NCBI GenBank assembly: GCA_039024435.1
Contig: JBCCQH010000004.1
Location: forward strand, 71,682-135,681
Source of the DNA: JBCCQH01 sp039024435
GTDB lineage: Bacteria; Bacteroidota; Bacteroidia; J057; JADKCL01
Direction of reading: 5' to 3'
DNA length: 64,000 nt
Shown here in pieces: positions 53,038-62,485 of this stretch. The position numbers were made by a program, and so were the translations under genes. Numbering within the stretch: position 1 is the stretch's first letter; each line of letters begins with the position of its first letter. The notes under the pieces were generated by a model that saw only the letters and a program-made list of their open reading frames with translations, had not been told where the DNA came from and did no database searches.

Positions 53038-53883
53038 TTATTCTATCGCGAGCGTGTCGCGAATATAGCTCAATCCGGTGAATACTCCGAGCCCTCCTTC
53101 GACCGTGGACAAGATACGCCCCGGTTGGGCAAACGGATTCCCGTTCGAAGATTCCGCTTCGTCGACCGTCTGAAGGTAGCGCCAATAAGGTTCATCGATG
53201 GAGTAGAGCGTTACAATCGCATCTTCCCCTTTTTCCCAGTTCGCAAAGGTACCAATGCGAAAATCCTCCCCGTCCCCGATGCGGTCATCCAAGGTAAAAG
53301 CCAGCCGCAATCCGTCCCGGGTGGAATCGACCCCATCTTCGATCAAATTGTCCCGGTGCAGGGTGTAATAGTGGAAATCGGGCTGTCCCAACCGATTCAA
53401 CCAGCTTACATCCACCGAGGCGGCGCTATCCGCCTGAAAATTGGCTTTGAGTTCCCGAATGACGGGTGGCGGCAAAATCCGGGTCGTCCCCGTCACTTCG
53501 CGCCCCAGGGAATCCCGAATGTACAGCGAATACTCAGTCGTGTAGTCAAACGGGACCGTAAGCGTGGGGGAGGAGTAATTGTATATCTTGAAATCGTCGA
53601 TGTCGACCGCGAACAGATTCGGAATGGTATCGCTCACCCCATTGTGGGCAATCACTACCAAAGCATTGTCGACAAAAGGCAGATTGTTCGTGTCGATGGG
53701 ATCGGTAAAACCAATCGACTCAAACAACAGCACGCGGAAGGGTTCGCCCGGTTCCAAGAAACACTCCACGACCAACTGGCGCTGGTAATCGGGCAAGTTG
53801 AGCTCAACTTCTTTCTCCAGGCTGCAGGCGTTGAGGCCAGCGAGCAGCAGCAGCAAGGAACCGTATATTTTTAAGATGCGCAT
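53038..53883 (-). CDS. DUF4249 lipoprotein
   Basis: The 281-residue protein has a lipoprotein signal ending LNAC and a domain with YQRQLVVECFLEPGEPFRVLL at its N-terminus, typical for DUF4249. The family is almost always encoded next to a carboxypeptidase-regulatory-domain TonB receptor in Bacteroidota, as here. The TonB receptor gene ends 2 bp before its start. It is therefore probably a surface lipoprotein partner of that receptor. The ligand is unknown. Confidence 0.9.
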   Translation of the reverse strand: MRILKIYGSLLLLLAGLNACSLEKEVELNLPDYQRQLVVECFLEPGEPFRVLLFESIGFTDPIDTNNLPFVDNALVVIAHNGVSDTIPNLFAVDIDDFKIYNYSSPTLTVPFDYTTEYSLYIRDSLGREVTGTTRILPPPVIRELKANFQADSAASVDVSWLNRLGQPDFHYYTLHRDNLIEDGVDSTRDGLRLAFTLDDRIGDGEDFRIGTFANWEKGEDAIVTLYSIDEPYWRYLQTVDEAESSNGNPFAQPGRILSTVEGGLGVFTGLSYIRDTLAIE

Positions 53884-53885
53884 GC

Positions 53886-56228
53886 TCAAAACTTAAAGTT
53901 GAAAGTAAAGGAGGGGATGACCGGGAAAAGCGAAACTTGCCGAATCGCAAATCCATTTACGATTTCGATGTCGGTGCCGGAGATTTCTTCCGTTTCCAGA
54001 TCAAAGAACAGGAAGAAGGGATTCCGCCGGTTGTATACGTTGTAGACACTGAGCGTAATGTCCGCTTCCCCCCACTTGGGAAACATCTTGTAGACGACCC
54101 CCAGGTCCCCGCGGTGATACGGCGGCATCCGGAATCCGTTTCGCTCGGTGTAAACCGGGACGATGGACGGACTCTCATCCGGGGCCGGACTGTTGTTGAA
54201 GTACCAGGCCACCGGCAGCGAAATGGCCTGACCGGTGCCGTAGACCCAGGATCCAGTCACGCTCCAGCGCTTACTCAATTCCTGGATGATGACCACCGAG
54301 ATGTCGTGGCGCCGGTCATAGCGGGGGAAAAATGGGGTCCCATCGTTGATCGCGTCAAACTCGCGGAAGGACCAGGATAGGGTATAACCAATCCAGCCAC
54401 TCGTGCGGTCAAAGAAGCCATCGCCGTCGCCCTTGGTCTTTTCGAAGTAGATCTCATTTCCGTAGCCCCAGCCCCGCCCAAAGACAAACTCATTGTTCAG
54501 ATTGGGATTGAAGAAAATCTGCGCGCCATCGCGGAAGTCAATCTGATTTTTCAGCCACTTGTAGTAGATCTCGTCGGTGAGGATGAAATTCTCACCGAGC
54601 AGCGTATTGATCCCGAGAGCGACCTGATCGGCCCGTTGCGGTTGCACCACGCGATTGGAGGGATACCAGATGTCGGTGGGGAGAGAGGCGCCAGAATTCG
54701 AAACGAGATGGACGTACTGGAACATGCGGGTGTAACCGCCCTTCAGCGATGTCTTTTCGTTCAGATTGTATTTGACCGAAGCCCGTGGTTCCAAACCGTA
54801 AAAGAACTCGCCGTCGCTGACGAAGCCGGACAAGCGCACCCCACCATTGAGGGTGAGGCGGGAATTGACCTTGAATTCTTCATTGGCGTAGATGCCCATT
54901 TCGTGACCGAAAAAGTCCTGGCCCGAGGCAAAATCGAGCGATCCATCATCCGCCGAAGCCGAAAACCGCCCCACAGAAAAGGAATGGTAAGTGTACTGTC
55001 CGCCCGCCTTAATCGTATGCTGCGCCGACGGCAGGATCGTCAACTCTGATTTCCCCGCAATGTCGCGGACGCCCGAACTCAGGTCAAAATTGAAGCCGGA
55101 AAAGGTATTGGCGAGCTTGTAATTGTAATCGGAAAAAGTACCCACCGTTTTGAGGAAGGTGCGCGGTCCGAAGATGTGCGTCCAGTGGGCGGAACCGGCG
55201 ACATTGCCCCAAGTAAAGTCGGCGGAAAAGTTATCTGTACCAAACTTAAAGATGTCCCGCCCGCCGTAGCCGCTGATGAAGACCTGGTCTTTCTCCCCGA
55301 GGTTCAACGTCAACTTGCCATTGAGGTCGTAGAAGTAGTAGTCGGGGATTGGGTTGAAGTCGGGGTTGTCTTCTTGGGTGCGGTTGATCTGCCGGGTGAT
55401 GATGTCAGCGTAGGTGCGGCGGCCAGATACACTGATCGAAGCCTTGTCTCGAACAATCGGCGTTTCCAGGGTCAGCCGAGAAGAAATCAGCCCGATGCCC
55501 CCCGAAGCGGAGAACTTGCGCATGTTGCCTTCGCGCATCCGCACATCAATCACCGAAGACAAGCGCCCTCCGTATTCCGCCGGAAAACCGCCCTTGAAGA
55601 GGCGGACATCTTTGACGGCATCGCCATTAAACGTGCTGAACAAACCGAACAGGTGGCTCGGATTGTACACCGGCGCTTCATCGACCAAGAAGAGGTTTTG
55701 ATCGGGGCCGCCCCCACGCACGTAAATACCGGAGTTGCCCTCGCCTCCGGATTGCACCCCGGGCTTGAGCTGGAGCGTGCGCAATACATCCACCTCGCCG
55801 AAAAGCGCGGGGATCTGTTTGACCTGGACCATGGTCATCTGCTCCATGCTCATCTGAGTGCTGTTCACCTTTTCTGCCAGCGAATTCGCTTCAATCACCA
55901 CGTCCTTAAGCACTTTGTCCGCTTGGGTCAGCTCGATGTCCAGTTGGATATCTTTTCTCAGATCCACCCGGGTGATCTGCGTCTCGTATCCGAGGAAGGA
56001 TACGTAGATGGCCACGGTATCGGCCGGAAGCGACAGGGAAAAGAAGCCGTATTCATTGGTGTAGGCCCCGACTTTTTTGGCCGGAGAAAAAACCGATGCG
56101 CCACTCAGGGCCTCACCGGAAGCAACATCGCGCACATAACCACTGATGCTGACCTTGGATTGGGCCGTGGTCACCGTGACCATACCCACGAAAAGCAAAA
56201 GGAATGTAATACTTATTTTGCGCAGCAC
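53886..56228 (-). CDS. TonB-dependent receptor with carboxypeptidase-regulatory-like N-terminus
   Basis: The 780-residue protein has a signal peptide (to about 22), a carboxypeptidase-regulatory-like domain (about 27-110), a plug domain with IYVRGGGPDQNLFLVDEAPVYN (about 167-190) and a long beta-barrel with the C-terminal strand ending SFTFNFKF. It should sit in the outer membrane and import a ligand with TonB energy. It pairs with the DUF4249 lipoprotein. The start codon is GTG at 56228; an in-frame TAG four codons upstream rules out an earlier start. Confidence 0.92.
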   Translation of the reverse strand: MLRKISITFLLLFVGMVTVTTAQSKVSISGYVRDVASGEALSGASVFSPAKKVGAYTNEYGFFSLSLPADTVAIYVSFLGYETQITRVDLRKDIQLDIELTQADKVLKDVVIEANSLAEKVNSTQMSMEQMTMVQVKQIPALFGEVDVLRTLQLKPGVQSGGEGNSGIYVRGGGPDQNLFLVDEAPVYNPSHLFGLFSTFNGDAVKDVRLFKGGFPAEYGGRLSSVIDVRMREGNMRKFSASGGIGLISSRLTLETPIVRDKASISVSGRRTYADIITRQINRTQEDNPDFNPIPDYYFYDLNGKLTLNLGEKDQVFISGYGGRDIFKFGTDNFSADFTWGNVAGSAHWTHIFGPRTFLKTVGTFSDYNYKLANTFSGFNFDLSSGVRDIAGKSELTILPSAQHTIKAGGQYTYHSFSVGRFSASADDGSLDFASGQDFFGHEMGIYANEEFKVNSRLTLNGGVRLSGFVSDGEFFYGLEPRASVKYNLNEKTSLKGGYTRMFQYVHLVSNSGASLPTDIWYPSNRVVQPQRADQVALGINTLLGENFILTDEIYYKWLKNQIDFRDGAQIFFNPNLNNEFVFGRGWGYGNEIYFEKTKGDGDGFFDRTSGWIGYTLSWSFREFDAINDGTPFFPRYDRRHDISVVIIQELSKRWSVTGSWVYGTGQAISLPVAWYFNNSPAPDESPSIVPVYTERNGFRMPPYHRGDLGVVYKMFPKWGEADITLSVYNVYNRRNPFFLFFDLETEEISGTDIEIVNGFAIRQVSLFPVIPSFTFNFKF

Positions 56229-56355
56229 TGGCCGAAGCTAAAGAGGTGATCAAAAAGGTTTGTGGCACGCCTTTTCCCGAAAAAATTGGCATCGCTCGCC
56301 GTCGCGAAACAGTGCGCCATCCCGATAAAAACGTCCTAGCGGCCTAAAAGTTTCA

Positions 56356-57351
56356 TTACTTTTCCCACGAATCCGAATTGTAATGTTCTTCCAATCGAAG
56401 TTTAATCTCTTCCGGGGTCATTTCCACCATCTCGGCATTGAAACGGGTAAATGACTGCTTGAAGGTTTCCATGAATCGTCCCAAAATTTTTCCCCGTAAG
56501 TCACCGAACATTTCCATGACGATTCGGCCGTTGAACTTTTCGCGGATCAGATTGTCTTGGCACTCTTTTTCTTTTTCTCGGGCGATTGCTTCCAACAAGT
56601 TCGCCTTGGGAAAAAATGCATCGATCTGGGGCAGATAGACGTCGCGGTCTTCGGCAAAGGGATGGGCCCGGGTGATTTCATTTGCTTCGAGGTAATCGAG
56701 GAAGCGCTGCATAGTAGTGCGCTGCTGAACCCGCTTTTCCGTGCTGGCGGCGCGCTTGAGGAAAGGCTTTACCGTGAAATAGGGACACGCGACCACCCAG
56801 GAAAACATGGCGTCGAGCCGGGCAAACCCCGCATCCCAGGTCGCCCAATCGAGCTTCAGGAAGGCCAAGATTTGCGCCATGTCCTGCGTCAGCAAAAGGT
56901 CACGTTTGTAGTGGCCATCCGCCCGCCGAAATACGTAAAACAGGCCTTTTTCCCCGTATTTGAGGTTGAAGCGGCGAAAAATCTTGCCTAGCAGATTGCC
57001 CAGATCATTGTAGCAAAGGAATTGCCAGGTGGATTGAAAATGCTCCGGCGGCACGCAAAAAACATCGACCTGAAAGTTGCGGTAAGCCATCGAAAGCAAC
57101 TTGGGACGCAAGATGTAGTCCTGAACCCGGAGGTCAGTGATGATTTCTTGCCGGAGTTCTTCCCAGTTGGTGGTGATGGTCGCCTCCGAAAGCAGAATGT
57201 CCAGATCACCGAAGTCGGCCTTGTCGCCGTAGTACCGCGGGATGCGGTAGCGATCCGGAAAGCGATCATCGAGGTAGCGGCGGACATCCGCCTCAAGCTC
57301 AAGGTATTCGATGCGCGGCAAGCGCCCCAGATTGAACAGTTTTCCTCCCAT
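56356..57351 (-). CDS. Nucleotidyltransferase-fold protein of unknown role
   Basis: The 331-residue protein has a pol-beta-like nucleotidyltransferase signature: YYGDKADFGDLDILLS with Asp49 and Asp51 as candidate metal ligands, and NFQVDVFCVPP with Asp96 as a candidate third one. The usual GS of the family is GD (42-43) here. Later parts are helical (FLKLDWATWDAGF, LIREKFNGRIVMEMFGD) without further motifs. The acceptor or substrate is unknown. Candidates such as tRNA, antibiotic or a protein cannot be chosen between from sequence. It is monocistronic between the TonB and YD-repeat genes. Confidence 0.65.
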   Translation of the reverse strand: MGGKLFNLGRLPRIEYLELEADVRRYLDDRFPDRYRIPRYYGDKADFGDLDILLSEATITTNWEELRQEIITDLRVQDYILRPKLLSMAYRNFQVDVFCVPPEHFQSTWQFLCYNDLGNLLGKIFRRFNLKYGEKGLFYVFRRADGHYKRDLLLTQDMAQILAFLKLDWATWDAGFARLDAMFSWVVACPYFTVKPFLKRAASTEKRVQQRTTMQRFLDYLEANEITRAHPFAEDRDVYLPQIDAFFPKANLLEAIAREKEKECQDNLIREKFNGRIVMEMFGDLRGKILGRFMETFKQSFTRFNAEMVEMTPEEIKLRLEEHYNSDSWEK

Positions 57352-57390
57352 GGTGTGATTTGCTTGTGTTTACGAAGGGCAAAATTGGGA

Positions 57391-58557
57391 TTAATACCGC
57401 TCAAACACAAACCAGTACACCGCGGCTTCCTGGCCGAGGCTGCGGTGCTTTTCCTCCATTGGCAGGCCAGTATCGTCGTAGCGGTAGGTGATGTGTTGGT
57501 CGCTGCTGGCGTCGGTGAAGGTCAGGTGGTATTCGGTAATGCGGCCCTGCGCATCGTACCGCTCACGCAGTTGCGCATCTAGGCGGCCGTCCGGGTACAG
57601 CCGCCGGTAGCCCGCTCCGGTCCCCGTACTGTCGTAATCGTACTGGAACCACTGAAAAATGGAACCATCGTTGTCGAAGGTCTGGTACTCTACTTTCTGT
57701 CCAGCGGGATCGTAGTAAGTCACCATGCGCATCGGCTGGATCTCGCCGGGACCGAGAACAGTGTGTTCCACCTCGCGGCCGGCGGCATCGTAGCGCCAGG
57801 TTTCTTCGCCCAAAAGATTGCCCTTGCGCCCCCGCCGAAAAGCCTCGATTTTGCGCCCGGCGGGATCGTAAGCGTAGTCCAGCGTAAACAGCAAGGTGTT
57901 CGAATGGAGGAAATGCGTCTCCTGTTCCAGCCGCCCTTCCGGACTGTAGGTGTAGCGGATGCGCCGCTTCACTACGCTCCCAATCGCAAAATCGATGGTT
58001 TCTGTTCGCCGTCCGGCTGGGTCGTAGGCATGCACGGTCACCCCCCCGGGCAGGCCGTCCGGCTCAAAGTCCTGGCGGGAGAGAAGCTGGCCCTGGGGAT
58101 CGTAGGTAAAGGCCACGCGGAATTCCCGTTCACCCGCAGAGCGAAAGCGAAAGTCCACGAGGCGCTCACCGGCGTCGTATTTAGCCGTCGACGTGGAAAT
58201 CAATTCGCCCGCGCGAAACTGTTCCGAAACCAATTCTCGCAGCCGCTGCCCGGAATTTTCGTAGCTGTAGCGGTGCTTGGCGGTGATGATGCCGTCATCG
58301 CCAAACTCGTACACCCGCTCGGGAAACCCCGCGCGGTTGTGCTCTGTCCGCGAACGGAGACTGCTGGCTTCCCGGTTGTCTGCCAGGTAGCCAAATCGGA
58401 GGGTGACTTTGAGTTTGTGGGTAGCGGCCCGGGCGCATTCCGCGGAGTCGGGGAGGGGCAATTCCCGCACCCTACGGTTGAGGTCTTGCCCCGAAAGCTC
58501 GGCGGCAAAGCTCAGAAGAATATACACTAGAAATATGGGCAGGCGCCGAATGGACAT
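57391..58557 (-). CDS. Secreted YD/RHS-like repeat protein
   Basis: The 388-residue protein starts at the ATG at 58557 with a signal peptide (hydrophobic about 7-19, ending near ELSGQ). The mature part is made of about twelve YD-type units such as YEFGDDGIITAKHRYSYEN, ATYDPQGQLLSRQDF-like phrases, AYDPAGRRTETIDF, RYDAAGREVEHT and RYDAQGRITEYHL. These resemble the repeats of RHS proteins, but no toxin or RHS core domain follows; it ends with VYWFVFERY. It is likely periplasmic or secreted. Function unknown. Confidence 0.78.
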   Translation of the reverse strand: MSIRRLPIFLVYILLSFAAELSGQDLNRRVRELPLPDSAECARAATHKLKVTLRFGYLADNREASSLRSRTEHNRAGFPERVYEFGDDGIITAKHRYSYENSGQRLRELVSEQFRAGELISTSTAKYDAGERLVDFRFRSAGEREFRVAFTYDPQGQLLSRQDFEPDGLPGGVTVHAYDPAGRRTETIDFAIGSVVKRRIRYTYSPEGRLEQETHFLHSNTLLFTLDYAYDPAGRKIEAFRRGRKGNLLGEETWRYDAAGREVEHTVLGPGEIQPMRMVTYYDPAGQKVEYQTFDNDGSIFQWFQYDYDSTGTGAGYRRLYPDGRLDAQLRERYDAQGRITEYHLTFTDASSDQHITYRYDDTGLPMEEKHRSLGQEAAVYWFVFERY

Positions 58558-58597
58558 CCCGAATAATATTGATTTACCGGGGGAATAGCGAGGACGA

Positions 58598-60037
58598 TTA
58601 TTCACCCTTCAGTTCACCACCTTCCGGCTCCGGTTCCTCGATCCCCAATTCGTGGTTGATGAATTTGCGGAGATTCTCGACGTCGAGCCGTTTGCCGATG
58701 ATGCGCTTGTCTTTGTCCAATAGGTACACTACGGGGGTACTGTAAACGTCGTAAAACACGCGAAAATTTGTTTTGTGCTCGGGGTCGGCGACGTTTATCC
58801 AGTCTTCGACCTCCTTGTCTTTGAGGAACTCCTTCCATTTTTCGAGGTCTTCTTTGGTAGAGACCGCGAAGACTTCCACGCCTTTTTCTTTGTATTCTTT
58901 GTAGAATTCGCCGAGTTGGGGGATTTCCTTTTTGCAGTGGCCGCAGTCGTAGGCCCAAAAGACGACTACGGTGTAGTCCGCATTGATGTCGTACAATTGC
59001 TGGACCCGGTTGCTGGGATCTTTCATGATCAGATTGACTGCGCGGCGATCACAGGTGTTGTACATCATCTTGTAGTAGCGGTCCTTGATCTTGCTCATCT
59101 GCGTGGAATCCACCCAGTAGGCGTCGCCAGACACGTAATAACTGCCGGCAATGTGGACGTAAATTTTGTCGAAGCACATCTTTTTGGTGCCGGCGTACAA
59201 GTTCATTGCGGTGATGACGCAGAAACGGAAGACATCTTGGTTGGCGCGGGCCCGTTCCACGATTTCGGAAACCGATTCAATGATGGAATCGGGATGCTGC
59301 ACGGTGATGCGGTTGAGGTAGTCTTTGATGCGCTGCTGAAACACCGGGGTGCGGAGGAGACGATCATCGGAAAAGTCCAGGCCGTCCAGGTAGTGCTGCT
59401 TGTAGTACTGGTATTGGTAGGTCTTACTGACCTTGCCATCTTCACCCAAAGGCCCTTCGGTGGGAATCTCCGGATCCCGGGAAGCGCGGAAAACCTTGGC
59501 GATGAACGCCTCGGCATTGTCGTCGATGAACTTATTTTTGAAGTCCATCACTTCCTGATCGATTTTTTGCAGTTGGTCCTTGTTGGTTTCCGCGTCCTCG
59601 CGCAGCGGTTCGGCTTCTTTCTGCTTGACTTCCATGAAGCGCAGATAATCGAAGAAAAGGGTGTTTTCCAGGGAACCTTTGATCTTCATTTGGTTGACCA
59701 TGTCATCGACCTCGGTTTCGAGGCTAAACTTGGGTTCCACAAAGATAAACTCAAAGTACTTCATGCCCGGGGTGACGAACATGAAGATGCCCGGATCGAT
59801 GGTATCGCCTTTCTGGCCCTGGTAGCGGATGGTGCCGCCCGCGTTGGCAAAAAGGGTGTCCTTGATGTACTGCTTATCCGCCAGGTAATAGGCGATGAGG
59901 CAGGTATCGCCGGCTTGGAGGCCTTTGACCTTAAATGTAATATCCCAGTCGGTGAGAATTGTGGCTTGGGCTTGGGGTGCCCCAACCAAGGTGAGGGCCA
60001 AGAGCAGGCTGCAGGCAGCAAGTATTTTCTTCATCAT
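58598..60037 (-). CDS. Thioredoxin-fold protein of the TlpA/DUF5106 type, exported
   Basis: The 479-residue protein has a signal peptide (about 4-25), an N-terminal beta domain (DUF4369-like, about 30-120), a helical middle (about 130-330; DUF5106-like) and a C-terminal thioredoxin domain with the active site CGHCKKE near residue 370 and the cis-proline in YSTPVVYLLDKD. It should act as a periplasmic thiol-disulfide oxidoreductase. Such proteins are common in Bacteroidota. The C-terminal tail is acidic (EEPEPEGGELKGE). The YD-repeat gene follows at 40 bp. Confidence 0.88.
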   Translation of the reverse strand: MMKKILAACSLLLALTLVGAPQAQATILTDWDITFKVKGLQAGDTCLIAYYLADKQYIKDTLFANAGGTIRYQGQKGDTIDPGIFMFVTPGMKYFEFIFVEPKFSLETEVDDMVNQMKIKGSLENTLFFDYLRFMEVKQKEAEPLREDAETNKDQLQKIDQEVMDFKNKFIDDNAEAFIAKVFRASRDPEIPTEGPLGEDGKVSKTYQYQYYKQHYLDGLDFSDDRLLRTPVFQQRIKDYLNRITVQHPDSIIESVSEIVERARANQDVFRFCVITAMNLYAGTKKMCFDKIYVHIAGSYYVSGDAYWVDSTQMSKIKDRYYKMMYNTCDRRAVNLIMKDPSNRVQQLYDINADYTVVVFWAYDCGHCKKEIPQLGEFYKEYKEKGVEVFAVSTKEDLEKWKEFLKDKEVEDWINVADPEHKTNFRVFYDVYSTPVVYLLDKDKRIIGKRLDVENLRKFINHELGIEEPEPEGGELKGE

Positions 60038-60122
60038 CGGTTACCGAAACTGTCTTTTCCTTGACGCGAATTTAAAACCTTAACGCATTAATTGCGGGAA
60101 TAAGTGCAATTTAATCCGGCTT

Positions 60123-60860
60123 ATGCTATCGACCGACAATCATCCGACCGCAATTTCCCGCAGTATTCAGGCTTTGGGAGCGGAATTTCTGCGCCTTACC
60201 CGGGCGGAGAAAGACGTAACCGAATTGCTCACGGCCATCGCCGAGATTCGTCCGGCCGACCTGGCCCTCGCTTTGCCGAACGATGCGGCCCGGAAGACCT
60301 TTTGGATCAATTTGTACAATGGATTCAATCTGTACTGCATGCGGAAAGACCCCCGGATCAATTCGGGAACCTTGCCCCGGATGCGGCATTTTTTGGCGAA
60401 AAAGATGATGGTGGCCGGTACGCGCCTGAGTCTGATGAATCTGGAGAATGATTTGTTGCGCCGCGGCCAGTTGTGGTGGGGCATGGGTTACGTACGGCGG
60501 CCCGGAACGCCATCCTTTTTCCGGCAGTTTCGGACCGAAGTGCTCGATCCCCGCATTCACTTTGCCCTGAATTGTGGGGCCATGAGCTGCCCCCCAATTC
60601 GGTATTACGAAGTGACCAAAATTGAGGCCCAACTGGAGCGGGCGACCCGCGGATTTATGCTCACCGAGGTGCGTACTCCGGATAAAGAGCCGGACGTACT
60701 GCGGGTGTCGGGAATATTTCGGCTATACCGGGGAGATTTTGGGGGCAAGGTCGGAATTCGCGATTGGGTGCAGCGTTACCGTCCGGATTTGTCGACGGTA
60801 CCGCGGACATTGAAATGGTTACCTTACGATTGGACGACAAATCTGGACGCCTTTGCTTGA
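60123..60860 (+). CDS. DUF547 domain protein (1)
   Basis: The 245-residue protein shows the DUF547 pattern: ARKTFWINLYNGFNLYCMRKDP (about 56-77), then LDPRIHFALNCGAMSCPPIRYYE (about 141-163) with the conserved His and Cys, and DFGGKVGIRDWVQRY near the C-terminus. It has no signal peptide, unlike the second copy at 61712. The family is related to papain-like or transglutaminase-like folds but has no proven activity. A terminator follows at 60941. Confidence 0.88.
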   Translation: MLSTDNHPTAISRSIQALGAEFLRLTRAEKDVTELLTAIAEIRPADLALALPNDAARKTFWINLYNGFNLYCMRKDPRINSGTLPRMRHFLAKKMMVAGTRLSLMNLENDLLRRGQLWWGMGYVRRPGTPSFFRQFRTEVLDPRIHFALNCGAMSCPPIRYYEVTKIEAQLERATRGFMLTEVRTPDKEPDVLRVSGIFRLYRGDFGGKVGIRDWVQRYRPDLSTVPRTLKWLPYDWTTNLDAFA

Positions 60861-60940
60861 TGGTGGCAATCGGCAAAATCGCCCTGTATCGTCTTTAAAA
60901 CCAGATTCTCCACAAAAATTTAGACAAAAGTTATAAACAT

Positions 60941-60972
60941 TCGGCCCATACGCGCTGTATAGGCCGATTTTT
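60941..60972 (+). terminator. Intrinsic terminator of DUF547 gene 1
   Basis: TCGGCC-C-ATAC, loop GCGCT, GTAT-A-GGCCGA gives a 10-bp stem with one mismatch, followed by five T residues and G. Confidence 0.8.
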
Positions 60973-61151
60973 GTATTTAATCGATTGATAATCAGGAGTT
61001 TGAAAAAATGGCAATTTCCCGAAATGTTTCGTTTTCAGTGAGTTATCCTCCATTTTTTGCGTTAGAGGCCGATTTTGGATTTTTTGAATACAGGCAAAAA
61101 TTACTAGCTTCGATCCAGTATTGTAGTTAAAACCATAAAAACTGGAAAGAA

Positions 61152-61328
61152 ATGGAAAGATTCGAACAACTTAAAGAACTCGTGTTGACGCTGCAGGATG
61201 ACTTCAGCAAATTCTATGACAAGAACAATAAAGCAGCCGGAACGCGCGTCCGCAAAGGCATGCAGGAACTCAAAAATCTGGCCCAGGAGATCCGGAAAGA
61301 AGTTCAGGATAGAAAAAATGCCGACTGA
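61152..61328 (+). CDS. Histone H1-like protein Hc1 (copy 1), 58 residues
   Basis: This gene encodes MERFEQLKELVLTLQDDFSK and continues to RKNAD. It fits the small Bacteroidota proteins annotated as histone H1/Hc1: an acidic N-terminal helix, the conserved DFSKFYDKNNKAAGTRVRKG core and a basic C-terminal helix. They are thought to bind DNA as nucleoid proteins, though activity for these short forms is little tested. The second copy at 61418 is about 70% identical by eye in the central part. A terminator lies directly after it, so the copies are separately transcribed or the second is read through. Confidence 0.8.
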   Translation: MERFEQLKELVLTLQDDFSKFYDKNNKAAGTRVRKGMQELKNLAQEIRKEVQDRKNAD

Positions 61329-61348
61329 TTTTCAGTCCAGTGAAACCG

Positions 61349-61382
61349 ATAAGCTGTGAGTGATCTCATAGCTTATTTTTTT
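61349..61382 (+). terminator. Intrinsic terminator between the two Hc1-like genes
   Basis: ATAAGCTGTGAG pairs with CTCATAGCTTAT (one wobble) around a 4-base loop, followed by seven T residues. Confidence 0.85.
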
Positions 61383-61417
61383 ACGGTCTCGAGCAATCAC
61401 TTAACATTTAGACAGCT

Positions 61418-61594
61418 ATGAATTACTACGAACAGCTAAATGCCATCATTGGGGAAGTAGAAGACGACTTTGGCAAGTTTTATGACAAAAGCAACAAGGC
61501 CGCAGGTACCCGAGTGCGCAAAGCGATGCAATCGCTCAAAAACCTCGCCCAGGAAATCCGGACCGATGTCCAAAACCGCAAAAACGAAGACTAA
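61418..61594 (+). CDS. Histone H1-like protein Hc1 (copy 2), 58 residues
   Basis: It encodes MNYYEQLNAIIGEVEDDFGK and ends NRKNED. The central block FGKFYDKSNKAAGTRVRKAM and NLAQEIR are shared with copy 1, and length is identical. The N-terminal helix differs more. The pair is an obvious tandem duplication. The gap of 89 bases contains the terminator of copy 1, and no -7 box is clear before copy 2. Confidence 0.8.
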   Translation: MNYYEQLNAIIGEVEDDFGKFYDKSNKAAGTRVRKAMQSLKNLAQEIRTDVQNRKNED

Positions 61595-61618
61595 GAAATT
61601 CCCGACCAAAAAGAAATC

Positions 61619-61654
61619 GACCGCAATCCTTCACCTGGGTTGCGGTCTTTTCTT
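61619..61654 (+). terminator. Intrinsic terminator after Hc1 copy 2
   Basis: GACCGCAA pairs with TTGCGGTC with an inner partial stem, and TTTTCTTT follows. Confidence 0.8.
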
Positions 61655-61711
61655 TGTCAGTTTTTGTTCGAAAAGTGATGAATTTCGCGCCCCCGACGGT
61701 AGAAGAGTCGC

Positions 61712-62485
61712 CTATTCATTCAGCCCCCAATCGTATTTTTTGGAGGCAATTTTCGCCCGGGGATTGAGCTCAATTTCGGTATATGCCTGCAAATACCCGA
61801 TCAGATCCGTTTCTTGAGTGAAATCGCCTTTGAACCAGGAAAAAATCTTTGACAGTTCCAGTTCGTTGGGGCGGATGCGGTTGCGAAACTCATCGTTGAT
61901 GAAGGCCCGGGCCTGGGCATCGAGTTGCTGATCGAGGCGCTCGGCAACGAAGGCTTCGTTCCGCAAGCGGGGACAAGAAGCAGAAGCACATACAATCGCA
62001 AAATGAATGCGGGCATCGCCGAATCCCTTGCGCAGTTTTCGGTGCTCAATGTTGTTCAAGTCCAGGCGCTCCTCACCGATGCGAATGAATTTGATGTCCC
62101 AAACCGAGTTGACGAAGGGAATCGACAGGGCAGGGCCGATGTCTTTGATGCTTGCCACCGGATAATTGCGCGTCACAATGTCGACGGTAAAGGCATTGTA
62201 GGCATTGATCCAGTAGGCTTTGCGCTCATCGTCGGTCCAGGTCTTGCGCTCCGGGGGATGGGCGGCCAGCAAGTCAAGGTAGGCGCGCAAGGCGACACGG
62301 TCACGAATGAATCCCCGGTAATCGACGACACCATCCGGCGAGACATGCTGTTGCAACAGCGTATGCCACCCGGCGTGCGATATGGGACCGGAACTTTGTC
62401 CCCAAAGAATCCCGGGAATCCAAAAAAGGAGTGCCGCACTCCAGCGCCGCACTCCTAAACCGTATTTTTTGCCAAGTATCCGCAT
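61712..62485 (-). CDS. DUF547 domain protein (2), exported
   Basis: The 257-residue protein starts at the ATG at 62485, which gives a basic N-terminus and a hydrophobic segment (about 16-28, ending ILWGQ). The DUF547 landmarks are DDERKAYWINAYNAFTVDIV, DARIHFAIVCASASCPRLR and the C-terminal LSKIFSWFKGDF. The conserved His and Cys are present. It shares family with the 60123 gene, but one is secreted and one cytoplasmic. Role unknown. Confidence 0.87.
   Translation of the reverse strand: MRILGKKYGLGVRRWSAALLFWIPGILWGQSSGPISHAGWHTLLQQHVSPDGVVDYRGFIRDRVALRAYLDLLAAHPPERKTWTDDERKAYWINAYNAFTVDIVTRNYPVASIKDIGPALSIPFVNSVWDIKFIRIGEERLDLNNIEHRKLRKGFGDARIHFAIVCASASCPRLRNEAFVAERLDQQLDAQARAFINDEFRNRIRPNELELSKIFSWFKGDFTQETDLIGYLQAYTEIELNPRAKIASKKYDWGLNE

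Noticed and set aside
58775..60064. 429-codon open frame opposite the thioredoxin-fold gene
   Set aside because: Runs of Val, Phe and Asp reflect antisense of Lys/Glu-rich codons; no domain.
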